37,133 bases of DNA from an uncultured Acetobacteraceae bacterium (lineage in GTDB: Bacteria > Pseudomonadota > Alphaproteobacteria > Acetobacterales > Acetobacteraceae), in contig CALMVN010000033.1 in the NCBI GenBank assembly GCA_937873225.1, positions 1 to 37,133 on the forward strand, in the 5' to 3' direction. This document shows, piece by piece, positions 20,749-31,189 of the stretch. The position numbers and the translations under genes were made by a program. The notes beneath the pieces are model-generated. The model saw nothing but the letters and a program-made list of their open reading frames with translations, was not told the DNA's origin and made no database searches. The first letter of the stretch is position 1. Every line of letters starts with the position of its first letter.

Positions 20749-20803
20749 TTTCGCTCCGACATCGGGGAGACGGCAGAACCCCGGTGGCACTGGGGCGTCT
20801 GCT

Positions 20804-20835
20804 CCCCGGGATCCGCGCAACGGGGATCCCTGGGG
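20804..20835 (+). promoter_or_regulatory. Hairpin covering the ribosome binding site of the SRPBCC gene
   Basis: CCCCGGGATCC (20804-20814) can pair with GGATCCC-T-GGGG (20824-20835), giving 11 pairs with a single bulged T and a nine-base loop. The GGGG at its 3' end is the only purine-rich site at Shine-Dalgarno distance from the ATG at 20846. The fold would hide it. It could also act as a T-less terminator for the topoisomerase gene. Confidence 0.4.
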
Positions 20836-20845
20836 AACATCCGTC

Positions 20846-21298
20846 ATGGCCGAATACAGCGACCGCATCGACGTGGCTGCGCCTGCCGACGCAGTCTTCG
20901 CCTTCATCTCCGACGTCGGCAACCTGCCCAAGTACCTGCCGACGGTGCACGGCGCCCATTCCCACGGCTCCGATCGCGTGGAGGTCGACGGCACCGCCAA
21001 CGGCCACCCGTACGCCTCGACCGGCTGGTTCAAGGCCGATCCCGTCGCCAGGGAGATGAGCTGGGGCTCGGACGGCGAGAACGACTACGCCGGCAGGATG
21101 ACCGTGCAGGGCGACGACCACGCGTCGCAGGTCGAGTGCAGCCTCCGCTTCTCGCCCACGACGGAGATCAGGGACGCCATGGACAAGCACCAGGGTGGCG
21201 CCGGTGCGGCCATGACCGACGGGCTGCGCGCCTCGCTCGGGAGCATCAAGCAGCTGTGCGAAGGCACCGGCGGAAAGGTTCCCGGCTCGGCGGAATAG
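20846..21298 (+). CDS. SRPBCC (START/Bet v1-like) family protein
   Basis: The 150-residue soluble protein has the SRPBCC pattern: an N-terminal strand with EYSDRIDVAAPADAVFAFISDVGNL, a WF-containing central sheet, and a long C-terminal helix (SLGSIKQLCEGTGG). Members form a hydrophobic cavity that binds lipids or other apolar ligands; the ligand here is unknown. No signal peptide or membrane segment is visible, so it is probably cytosolic. It lies 97 bases after the topoisomerase gene and 91 bases before dnaE on the same strand. The start is set by the ATG after GGGGA at 20832-20836, which falls in the preceding hairpin. Confidence 0.75.
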   Translation: MAEYSDRIDVAAPADAVFAFISDVGNLPKYLPTVHGAHSHGSDRVEVDGTANGHPYASTGWFKADPVAREMSWGSDGENDYAGRMTVQGDDHASQVECSLRFSPTTEIRDAMDKHQGGAGAAMTDGLRASLGSIKQLCEGTGGKVPGSAE

Positions 21299-21377
21299 CA
21301 CCGCTCCCCGATCCCGGCCCGGCCGATCCCGGCGCCGCGACTCCGGTCCGGCGGCTGTGGCCGCGTGCGGGGAGTGC

Positions 21378-21389
21378 TATCCTTTACCC

Positions 21390-21390
<1 letters not shown>
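21378..21390 (+). promoter_or_regulatory. Candidate -10 element for a leaderless dnaE transcript
   Basis: TATCCT (21378-21383) lies exactly seven bases before the A of the dnaE ATG at 21390. There is no Shine-Dalgarno sequence at the right distance; GGGGAG is too far away. If TATCCT is the -10 element, transcription would begin at or next to the start codon. The matching -35 region (near 21355) is poor, so this remains a suggestion. Confidence 0.3.
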
Positions 21391-24812
<3,422 letters not shown>

Positions 24813-24824
24813 GCGGCCGTTGCC

Positions 24825-25277
24825 TCAGCTGACGATCTGCGGCGCCTTCGCCTCCGTGACGCCCAGGGCAGCCTGCCGGTCCAGGCCTTCCGCGACCGCC
24901 TGCGAGTCCTCGTGGGCGTCTATGTCGACCACCTTGCCCCACCTCATCCTGACGATGTGGACGCCGCGGTTCCGGTAGGGGGAGCCGTCCGGTAGGACAT
25001 CCGTCGCGGACCAGCGGATGATGATCGTGGTGTCGTGCGGCAGCCCCTTCACCCAAACGTCCTGCACGCTCAACGTGAGGTGCCGGCCAAGCCGGCCCAG
25101 GCGACCGAACCACTGTCGGAGCGCCTCGCGGTCGTGACGCTCGCCGCCCAGGGCGTGGCTGCCGCCGAAGCGGTGGTGGATGTCGGGCGCGCAGTCGCCC
25201 AGGAGGGCATCGAACTCCTTGTTGCTGACGCGGAGGAAGTTCCTGCGCGCGATGCGCTTGACGATGGCGTGATACAT
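24825..25277 (-). CDS. SnoaL-like (NTF2-fold) protein
   Basis: A 150-residue soluble protein with the NTF2/SnoaL layout: N-terminal helices with FDALLGDCAPDIHHRFGGSHALGG, then strands TIIIRWSATDVLPDG and RGVHIVRMRWGKVVDIDAHED, the typical cone-shaped fold of ester cyclases, isomerases and many small-ligand proteins. The specific reaction cannot be read from sequence. It has GGGAG just before the ATG and a good promoter. It is divergent from a TetR gene, with two palindromes in the 81 bases between, so it is probably the repressor's target. Confidence 0.75.
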   Translation of the reverse strand: MYHAIVKRIARRNFLRVSNKEFDALLGDCAPDIHHRFGGSHALGGERHDREALRQWFGRLGRLGRHLTLSVQDVWVKGLPHDTTIIIRWSATDVLPDGSPYRNRGVHIVRMRWGKVVDIDAHEDSQAVAEGLDRQAALGVTEAKAPQIVS

Positions 25278-25298
25278 GACCCGGCTCCCGACCTCATG

Positions 25299-25311
25299 TT
25301 GACAATGTCAA
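25299..25311. promoter_or_regulatory. TetR-type operator 1
   Basis: Palindrome TTGAC-AAT-GTCAA in the divergent gap between the SnoaL-like gene and the TetR gene. On the minus strand it overlaps the TATATT -10 element of the SnoaL promoter. It shares its half-site with a second copy whose centre lies 26 bases away. Confidence 0.65.
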
Positions 25312-25337
25312 TATAGTCGGCATGTTGACGGCGTCAA
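25310..25337 (-). promoter_or_regulatory. Promoter of the SnoaL-like gene
   Basis: On the minus strand, TTGACG (25337-25332) is followed after 16 bases by TATATT (25315-25310). Both are close to the sigma-70 consensus and are unusually AT-rich for this window. The predicted start of transcription is about 26 bases before the ATG. Both elements sit inside the two palindromes, so a bound repressor would block polymerase. Confidence 0.6.
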
Positions 25338-25340
25338 CAT
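25322..25340. promoter_or_regulatory. TetR-type operator 2
   Basis: Perfect palindrome ATGTTGAC-GGC-GTCAACAT with eight-base arms. It carries the same TTGAC half-site as operator 1 and contains the -35 element of the SnoaL promoter. It begins 37 bases upstream of the TetR start codon, so autorepression is plausible. Confidence 0.7.
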
Positions 25341-25358
25341 CCTCCGGCAGAAAAACCC

Positions 25359-25937
25359 ATGGCCTATCATCATGGCAATGCCCGTGCAGCACTTCTGGCC
25401 GCCGCCGCCGAGCTGCTGGAAGGCGAGGGAGCGGCGCGCCTGTCGCTGCGGCAATGCGCGGAACGGGCCGGCCTGTCCCGGCAGGCTCCCTACAACCACT
25501 TCGCCGACAAGGAGGCGCTGCTGGCGGAGCTGGTCCGGGAGGGCTACCAGCGCCTGGGGGAACGCCTCCGGAGCGACGCGAGACCCGGTGACGCACCGCT
25601 GGACCGCCTCGCCAGGGCTGCCGGGATCTACATCGCCTTCGGGCAGGGCACGCCCGCGTTGTTCCGGCTGATGTTCGGCAAGGAGCTGGTCGACCTGTCG
25701 AGACACGACGAGGCCCGGCAGGCAGCCTCTGCCGCCCTGGCCGAACTGTCGGCGATCGTCGCGGCCATGGCTCCTGCGACCGACACCCGCGAGGTCAGTC
25801 TGGTCGGCTGGTCCCTCGTGCACGGCTACACCAGCCTGTGCATCGAGACCGGGCTGGAAGGACCGGCCCAACGGAAGCACCGGAGCGACCTGTTCGCGCG
25901 CACCATCGAGGCGCTGGCCCGGGCGCCCGCGGCCTGA
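25359..25937 (+). CDS. TetR/AcrR family transcriptional regulator
   Basis: A 192-residue repressor. The N-terminal helix-turn-helix lies at about residues 29-48 (LSLRQCAERAGLSRQAPYNHF) and is followed by the conserved F-x-D-K-E-ALL turn. The C-terminal ligand domain has the features of the WHG type, with GWSLVHGYTSL and a YIAFGQGTPALFRLMF helix. The ligand is unknown. Divergent placement from the SnoaL-like gene with two shared palindromes makes that gene and itself the likely targets. It converges with the acyltransferase gene downstream. Confidence 0.9.
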   Translation: MAYHHGNARAALLAAAAELLEGEGAARLSLRQCAERAGLSRQAPYNHFADKEALLAELVREGYQRLGERLRSDARPGDAPLDRLARAAGIYIAFGQGTPALFRLMFGKELVDLSRHDEARQAASAALAELSAIVAAMAPATDTREVSLVGWSLVHGYTSLCIETGLEGPAQRKHRSDLFARTIEALARAPAA

Positions 25938-26016
25938 ACCGGACCGGGACGAGCCTCGAGCTCGGCCTCAGCTCACCCACCGTCGCCTGACCCGTCCGGG
26001 TGGGTCACCGGCGCGC

Positions 26017-27147
26017 TCAGGACGCGACTGCCGGGACCGGTCGCGGTGCGACCGCCCTGCGGATAGCCCGGTTCGCCGGCTCCGAAACCCACCGCGCCAC
26101 TCCGGCCGCACACCCGATCGACACCGCGAGGTACACCAGCAGCCACGGCAGCACTGCGCCCGGCGCGATCCGCTCCGGCGCCACCACCGTCCGCATCGCC
26201 GCCAGCCCGACGAGGTGGAACAGGTACAACTCGTAGCTGGTCCGCCCGATCCACCCGAGGCGGCGCCGGACCGACCCGACCCGCGCCGGCTGCGGCCCCT
26301 GGCTTGCCAGCAGCAGGCAGGCGGTGCCCAGCGCCATCGCGGTCACGCCCCAGACGTTGGTGACCACGATCGAGCGCCACAGGTACAGCCCGGCCATCGC
26401 CGGGACGACCAGCCAGGGCATCACCCGCCTGGCGGCTACCGTCAGCACGACCCCGCGCCCCAGCAGGGCCGTGCAACAGCCGATCGCGATGCCGTCGAAG
26501 CAGGCGAGATAGGCGTACAGGAACCCGGCATCGTCGCCCTGGTGTGCGGCCCGCCACGCCGGCCCGACCAGGATCACCACCAGCCAGCATCCGAGCAGCA
26601 GCGACTCCCGGCGCAGGACCACGCAGAGCAGCGGAAAGGCGAGGTAGAACACCTCCTCGACCGACAACGACCACAGCGCGCACAGGCAGTAGTTGAACCA
26701 TCCGGCCTGCGCCATCAGCCCGTTCATCCGGAACGACAGCGCCGCCAGGTCCGCCTGCAGGAACGATACCGGCGGCCCCGTCTCCGCCTGGTTGCCGAAC
26801 AGCGGCACGCCCGACAGGCCGAGCCCGTTCACCACCAGCAGCAGGAGCAGAAGGCAAGGCACGATCCGCGCGATGCGCAGGCCGTAGAACGCCATCGGCC
26901 GCACATCCCGCAGCCGCCCCCAGCGTCGCAGCGCGTTGGACGTGATCAGGTAGCCCGACACGGCGAAGAACATCGTCACGCCGTAGTTGCCGTTGCGGCA
27001 GACCGCCCGCACCAGCCACGGTGAAAGCGCCTGTCCGACGGGCGATCCCGACAGGTGGTACGCGATGTTGAAGTGGTGCAGCAGCACCAGCAGGATCGCC
27101 ACCGCCCGGATCAGGTCGACCCCGTTCTGCCGTACGCCGACGCTCAT
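26017..27147 (-). CDS. Acyltransferase 3 family membrane protein
   Basis: Integral membrane protein that transfers acyl groups (often acetyl or succinyl) to polysaccharides, glycans or lipids. The 376 residues contain about ten hydrophobic helices. Family marks are DLIRAVAILLVLLHHF with His24-His25, the MFFAVSGYLI helix, the FYGLRIARIVP arginines, and LWSLSVEEVFYLAFPLL (159-175). I chose the ATG at 27147 because the family starts just before DLIRAVA; a GTG at 27180 would add 11 residues. It stands alone on the minus strand between tetR and rpsB, so its substrate cannot be inferred from neighbours. Confidence 0.88.
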   Translation of the reverse strand: MSVGVRQNGVDLIRAVAILLVLLHHFNIAYHLSGSPVGQALSPWLVRAVCRNGNYGVTMFFAVSGYLITSNALRRWGRLRDVRPMAFYGLRIARIVPCLLLLLLVVNGLGLSGVPLFGNQAETGPPVSFLQADLAALSFRMNGLMAQAGWFNYCLCALWSLSVEEVFYLAFPLLCVVLRRESLLLGCWLVVILVGPAWRAAHQGDDAGFLYAYLACFDGIAIGCCTALLGRGVVLTVAARRVMPWLVVPAMAGLYLWRSIVVTNVWGVTAMALGTACLLLASQGPQPARVGSVRRRLGWIGRTSYELYLFHLVGLAAMRTVVAPERIAPGAVLPWLLVYLAVSIGCAAGVARWVSEPANRAIRRAVAPRPVPAVAS

Positions 27148-27174
27148 CCCCGGGTTCCTGCTGCCACGTCCTGC

Positions 27175-27203
27175 TTGCACAAATTCCCGGTTCCGCCCAT
27201 ATC
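27175..27203 (+). promoter_or_regulatory. Candidate promoter of rpsB-tsf
   Basis: TTGCAC (27175-27180) and CATATC (27198-27203) are separated by 17 bases, in an otherwise very GC-rich stretch. Transcription from here would give a leader of about 120 bases before the rpsB ATG. A GTCCGT-TCCG-ACGGAC hairpin (27268-27283) lies in that leader. Ribosomal protein S2 is often autoregulated through its leader, but I do not recognise a known element here. Confidence 0.4.
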
Positions 27204-27329
27204 CCGCGCGCCGGCGCTCCCTTCGAAGGCGGAGCCGGTAATTCGCACGCGGGGCATGATCTCTGGTGTCCGTTCCGACGGACGCAGCACCCGCGGAGGC
27301 TCAACCAGTAGACACGAGGACGCACGCCG

Positions 27330-28121
27330 ATGGCGATGCCCGACTTCACCCTGCGCCAGCTGCTCGAGGCCGGCGTCCATTTCGGCCACCACACCCGCCG
27401 CTGGAACCCGCGCATGGCGCCGTACCTGTTCGGCGTCCGCAACCAGGTCCACATCATCGACCTGCAGCAGACCGTGCCCATGCTCGACCGCGCCCTCAAG
27501 GCGGTGCGCGACACCGTCGCCGGCGGCGGCCGCGTGCTGTTCGTCGGCACCAAGCGGGCAGCCGCCGAGCACGTCGCCGACGCCGCCGCACGCTGCGGCC
27601 AGTACTACGTCAACCACCGCTGGCTCGGCGGCATGCTGACCAACTGGAAGACCATCACCGGTTCGATCAAGCGCCTGCGCCAGATCGAGGAGATGCTCGG
27701 CGGCGATACCCAGGGGCTGACCAAGAAGGAGATCCTGGAGATCACCCGCGACCAGGAGAAGCTGGAGCGGTCGCTGGGCGGCATCAAGGAGATGGGCGGC
27801 CTGCCCGACATCCTGTTCATCATCGACACCAACAAGGAGAAGCTGGCGGTCGAGGAGGCGGGCAAGCTCGGCATCCCGGTGATCGCCGTGCTGGACAGCA
27901 ACTCCGACCCCGCCGGCGTGACCTTCCCGATCCCGGGCAACGACGACGCGATCCGCGCCATCACCCTGTACTGCGACCTGATCTCGTCCGCGGTGCTGGA
28001 CGGCATCTCGGCCGAGCTCGGCGCGTCGGGCCAGGACTATGGCGCCGCCGAGGAGCTTCCCGTCGAGCTGGTGCCCGAGCTGTCGGCGTCCGAGCCGGCC
28101 CCGGCTCCCGCCGCGGAGTGA
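27330..28121 (+). CDS. rpsB: 30S ribosomal protein S2
   Basis: Component of the small ribosomal subunit, needed for S1 binding and translation initiation. The 263 residues begin with the conserved [24 protein letters not shown] and include [24 protein letters not shown] and [17 protein letters not shown]. An Ala/Pro/Glu-rich C-terminal tail of about 25 residues follows, as in many Alphaproteobacteria. GAGGA precedes the ATG. It leads the rpsB-tsf pair, 119 bases before tsf. Confidence 0.97.
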   Translation: MAMPDFTLRQLLEAGVHFGHHTRRWNPRMAPYLFGVRNQVHIIDLQQTVPMLDRALKAVRDTVAGGGRVLFVGTKRAAAEHVADAAARCGQYYVNHRWLGGMLTNWKTITGSIKRLRQIEEMLGGDTQGLTKKEILEITRDQEKLERSLGGIKEMGGLPDILFIIDTNKEKLAVEEAGKLGIPVIAVLDSNSDPAGVTFPIPGNDDAIRAITLYCDLISSAVLDGISAELGASGQDYGAAEELPVELVPELSASEPAPAPAAE

Positions 28122-28240
28122 CCCGGCAAGCCGTCGCGGGGCGGGAGTTCCGCGCGACGGCGTCCACCCGACCTGGATGAACGATCCGGCGCCCCGTCCT
28201 CGGATGGATGGGCGCCGGCATGGCTGATGGAGCGAACGAG

Positions 28241-29203
28241 ATGGCGGACGTCACGGCTGCCCTGGTGAAGGACCTGCGCGAAAAGACCGGCGCGGGCATG
28301 ATGGACTGCAAGAAGGCGCTGGGCGAGACCGGCGGCGACGTCGAGCAGGCGATCGACTGGCTGCGCAAGAAGGGCCTCGCCGCCGCGGCCAAGAAGTCCG
28401 GCCGCGTCGCTGCCGAGGGCCTGGTCGCCGTGGCCTCGGCGCCGCGCGTGGCGGCCATGGTCGAGGTCAACGCCGAGACCGACTTCGTCGCCCGCAACGA
28501 GAGCTTCCAGGGCTTCTGCGAGACCGTCGCCCGCCTGGCGCTCACCGTCGGCGAGGACATCGAGGCGATCAGGGCGGCCGATTTTCCTGGCGCCGACAGG
28601 ACCGTCGCCGAGCAGCTGACCCACCTGATCGCCACGATCGGCGAGAACATGAGCCTGCGACGCGCCCGCGTGCTGCGCGTCCCCTCCGGCGTGGTCGCGA
28701 CCTATGTCCACGCCGCCCTGCGCCCAGGTATCGGCAAGATCGGCGTGCTGGCCGCGATCGAGGCGCCGTCGGAGTCCGATGCCCTGGAGCTGCTCGGCCG
28801 GCAGGTCGGCATGCATGTCGCCGCCACCCGCCCGGCCGCCCTCGACGTCGACGCGGTCGACCCGGCGGCGCTGGAGCGCGAGCGGGCGGTGCTGGTCGAG
28901 CAGGCCCGCGCGTCCGGCAAGCCCGAGGCGATCATCGAGAAGATGGTCGACGGCCGGGTGCGCAAGTACTACGAGGAGGTGGTGCTGCTGGAGCAGGTCT
29001 GGGTGCATGACGGCGAAAGCCGCGTGAAGGCCGTGGTGCAGAAGGCCGGCGGGAAGCTGGTCGGGTTCGACCGCTACCAGCTCGGCGAGGGCATCGAGAA
29101 GGAAACCACCGACTTCGCCGCCGAGGTCGCTGCGGTGTCCGGCGTCGGCCGTCCCGCCGCGGAGGCGGCCGGAACCCCGGGCGTCGACGCTCCCGGGGCC
29201 TGA
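28241..29203 (+). CDS. tsf: Elongation factor Ts
   Basis: Nucleotide exchange factor for EF-Tu. The 320 residues have the N-terminal UBA-like domain with [13 protein letters not shown], the [10 protein letters not shown] motif and two core subdomains. The frame stays open upstream with ATGs at 28208 and 28220. I chose 28241 because GGAG lies at 28229-28232, eight bases upstream, and because homologues begin with [10 protein letters not shown]. The product ends in a proline/alanine-rich tail whose coding sequence contains a GC-rich inverted repeat. The stop lies 17 bases before recO. Confidence 0.96.
   Translation: MADVTAALVKDLREKTGAGMMDCKKALGETGGDVEQAIDWLRKKGLAAAAKKSGRVAAEGLVAVASAPRVAAMVEVNAETDFVARNESFQGFCETVARLALTVGEDIEAIRAADFPGADRTVAEQLTHLIATIGENMSLRRARVLRVPSGVVATYVHAALRPGIGKIGVLAAIEAPSESDALELLGRQVGMHVAATRPAALDVDAVDPAALERERAVLVEQARASGKPEAIIEKMVDGRVRKYYEEVVLLEQVWVHDGESRVKAVVQKAGGKLVGFDRYQLGEGIEKETTDFAAEVAAVSGVGRPAAEAAGTPGVDAPGA
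29175..29198 (+). repeat. GC-rich inverted repeat at the 3' end of tsf
   Basis: CCCCGGG (29175-29181) pairs with CCCGGGG (29192-29198). The loop region contains the palindrome GCGTCGACGC. It lies in the last codons of tsf, just upstream of the recO hairpin, with no T-tract after it. It could slow polymerase or the ribosome, but may merely reflect base composition. Confidence 0.4.
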
Positions 29204-29205
29204 CG

Positions 29206-29245
29206 CGATCGGAGCCTCCGATGGAATGGGAGGCTCCGGCGATCG
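29206..29245 (+). promoter_or_regulatory. recO: Hairpin that encloses the recO start codon
   Basis: GGAGCCTCC (29211-29219) is a perfect inverted complement of GGAGGCTCC (29229-29237). The nine-base loop (29220-29228) contains the recO ATG at 29221. C29210 pairs with G29238, and CGAT (29206-29209) with ATCG (29242-29245) across a three-base bulge. The Shine-Dalgarno GGAG is part of the 5' arm. The fold would hide the ribosome binding site unless ribosomes arriving from tsf open it. Confidence 0.55.
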
Positions 29246-29985
29246 TGCTGTCCGCCGCGTCCTACGGTGAGGGCGGCGCAGTCGCGCACGTGCTGACCGA
29301 GCATCACGGCGCCCATCGTGGGCTGGTGCGCGGCGGCAGCGCGCGCGGCAACGTCGCCACCTGGCAGGCCGGCAACCTCCTGACCGCGCACTGGTCCGCG
29401 CGCCTGCCCGAGCAGCTCGGCACGCTCAAGGCCGAGCTGGTGCATCCGTCGGCCGCCCGGCTGATGCAGTTCGCCCTGCCGCTCGCCCTCCTGAGCGCCG
29501 CCTGCGCGGTGGCCGACGGCGCCCTGCCGGAACGCGAGCCGCACCCGCAAACGTTCAACGGCCTGGTCCGGCTGCTCACCCTGCTCAGCCTCGATCCCGT
29601 CCTGGGTGGTCGGAGTGGACCGGCGGCGCTGCTGCGCTGGGAGGCCCTGTTGCTCACCGACCTCGGCTACGGGCTCGACCTGTCCTGCTGCGCCGTGACC
29701 GGCACCCTCGACGGGCTCGCCTACGTGTCGCCGCGCACCGGGCGAGCGGTGTCCGCCGACGCCGCAGGCGCCTGGCGCGACCGCCTGCTCCGCCTGCCGC
29801 CCTTGTTCCGCAACGACGCCGAGGACGGCACGCCGGAGGACTGGCACGACGGGCTGCGTCTTACCGGGCACTTCCTCGCCCGGGACGTGTTCGGCCAGCG
29901 CCACCGTCCGGTGCCCGCGGCACGGGACCGCCTGGCCGACCTCGTGGCCGTGCTGGCGCATCCGCTGCCGGACCGTCAGGGCTGA
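29221..29985 (+). CDS. recO: DNA repair protein RecO
   Basis: Recombination mediator that helps load RecA on gapped DNA with RecR. The 254 residues start with the OB-fold domain (MEWEAPAIVLSAASYGEGGAVAHVLTE, ending in RGLVRGG) and continue into the helical domain, with LTDLGYGLDLSCCAVTG and YVSPRTGRAVSADAAG typical of alphaproteobacterial RecO. It follows tsf by 17 bases, so it is probably cotranscribed, and its start codon lies within a strong hairpin. The genes pyrH and frr, which often follow tsf, are absent here. Confidence 0.92.
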   Translation: MEWEAPAIVLSAASYGEGGAVAHVLTEHHGAHRGLVRGGSARGNVATWQAGNLLTAHWSARLPEQLGTLKAELVHPSAARLMQFALPLALLSAACAVADGALPEREPHPQTFNGLVRLLTLLSLDPVLGGRSGPAALLRWEALLLTDLGYGLDLSCCAVTGTLDGLAYVSPRTGRAVSADAAGAWRDRLLRLPPLFRNDAEDGTPEDWHDGLRLTGHFLARDVFGQRHRPVPAARDRLADLVAVLAHPLPDRQG

Positions 29986-30364
29986 ACACGTTACGCGTGA
30001 CCGCGGCCGTCAGCGCAGCGGGCGCCGGATGCCCTTGAGCGCGATGACGAACGGCAAGGCCGGCGGCAGCGCGGGTGGCGCTGTGACAAACCGGTCGGAA
30101 CGGATGTGGAAGAGGGCATCCAGGACGCACGATGTCAGGCCGACGAAGATCGCCACGAACGGCGGGTAGCCGGCCCCCGCTGGTGACGGGAAATCCGGAC
30201 GGCCTCTGCCGTTCCAGGCGGCGATGGCCTCCCTGCGCTGCCCTTGCGAGGGGCCTCCTCATCGATCCATCTTTCGCGGGATGCGGCGATCCGGTTGCGC
30301 TATTCTGGCCGGCGCTGGGCGAGGCCGCGCCGCCGGCGGCTGCACCCTGACCATCGGACACGCC
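29986..30364 (+). other. 379-base region between recO and the secreted-protein gene
   Basis: No plus-strand gene lies here. Its main content is a minus-strand frame (30010-30258) with coding-like composition but no proper start. A plus-strand frame runs through the second half, from 30224 into the next gene, but it lacks conserved features before the signal peptide. I see no clear terminator after recO. Confidence 0.5.
30010..30258 (-). pseudogene. C-terminal remnant of an unidentified membrane-associated protein
   Basis: An 82-codon minus-strand frame ends at a TGA (30012-30010). Its product reads like real protein: a segment with REAIAAWNGRGRPDFP, then the hydrophobic YPPFVAIFVGLTSCVLDALF, then FVTAPPALPPALPFVIALKG and a basic end IRRPLR. 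Third codon positions are mainly G or C. The frame is closed upstream by a stop at 30261-30259, and no ATG, GTG or TTG occurs before a GTG at 30156 that has no ribosome binding site. I therefore read it as the surviving 3' end of a decayed gene. A 48-residue small protein from the GTG is the alternative. The family is not recognised. Confidence 0.35.
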
Positions 30365-30961
30365 ATGCGATCAGTCGCGTTCGGGATCCTCTTTCTTGCC
30401 TGCCTGTCTCCCATTGGTGCCGAGGCGGCACTTCTCAAGGCAACGCGGCCGGGCGTGATGTGCGTGTCTCCGGAGGCGCTTGCCAGGCTGAGCCTTCCCG
30501 ACGGAAGCAGCCGCACGGCGAGGCCGGACGCTCCGTCGTCGCTTGTCGCCGTCGCCCGCGCCGGCGGCTGCGCAGAGTTTCCCGGAGGCAACGTCGTCAT
30601 CCTGCAGACTGCACGCAAGAACACCAGCATCGTGCGCAGCGACACCCTGACCGGCGACGGCGTGCTGGACACCTTCTATGTCGCCAACATCGACTACGCA
30701 CCCTACACCCCGCCGCCTGACCCGTTCATGGACGCCATCCGCGCCCAGTGCCCGGCTCGGCTCGAGACGCTCGCGGTGCTGGGCGTGCCGTCCTACGACT
30801 TCATCGAATCGCTGAGCCGGCCGGTGCGCGAGCAGATCCACAAGACGGTGGACGATGCGTGTGGCGGCGCACCGGGATGTACGGAGCATGAGCAGGTGGT
30901 CGAGATCGACAAGCGCCATCTCGAGCCGCAATGGGTCGGCTTCGTCTGCCGCCACCCATGA
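30365..30961 (+). CDS. Predicted secreted protein of unknown function
   Basis: The 198-residue product begins with a typical signal peptide (MRSVAFGILFLACLSPIGAEA, cleavage likely after the AEA). The mature part is hydrophilic, without further membrane segments, and has seven cysteines spread through it, including paired positions near the C terminus (DACGGAPGC and VGFVCRHP), so periplasmic disulfides are likely. I do not recognise a family. The frame is open upstream to 30224, but the ATG at 30365 is the one that gives the signal peptide. It stands alone between recO and the convergent xylB. Confidence 0.6.
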   Translation: MRSVAFGILFLACLSPIGAEAALLKATRPGVMCVSPEALARLSLPDGSSRTARPDAPSSLVAVARAGGCAEFPGGNVVILQTARKNTSIVRSDTLTGDGVLDTFYVANIDYAPYTPPPDPFMDAIRAQCPARLETLAVLGVPSYDFIESLSRPVREQIHKTVDDACGGAPGCTEHEQVVEIDKRHLEPQWVGFVCRHP

Positions 30962-31189
30962 CGAGCCGGAAGCTGTCGGCGTGCGGCGCTCTGCCTGTGT
31001 ATGTCGGCGACAAGGCCGAGGGGCCGTGACGCCACCCGTGCCCGAAGCCGGCGTCATGGCTCTTCCTGCCGACTCTGCTGCCGCGAGGCAGCGGAGGCCC
31101 GGCAGGAGGCGAACAACAGGGGGAGCGATCGGAGGAAGAACGTGGCGCACGAGCGTCTCGCCGCTCGGCACGTCCTTCGAGCGCGAAGC

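Noticed and set aside
25938-26016. GC-rich inverted repeats between the convergent tetR and acyltransferase genes as a terminator
   Set aside because: The short arms are not followed by a T-tract on either strand, so a bidirectional terminator is not supported.
30962-31189. Possible minus-strand extension or small gene beyond xylB
   Set aside because: The frames through this stretch lack ribosome sites and conserved features, and xylB already has its normal length.
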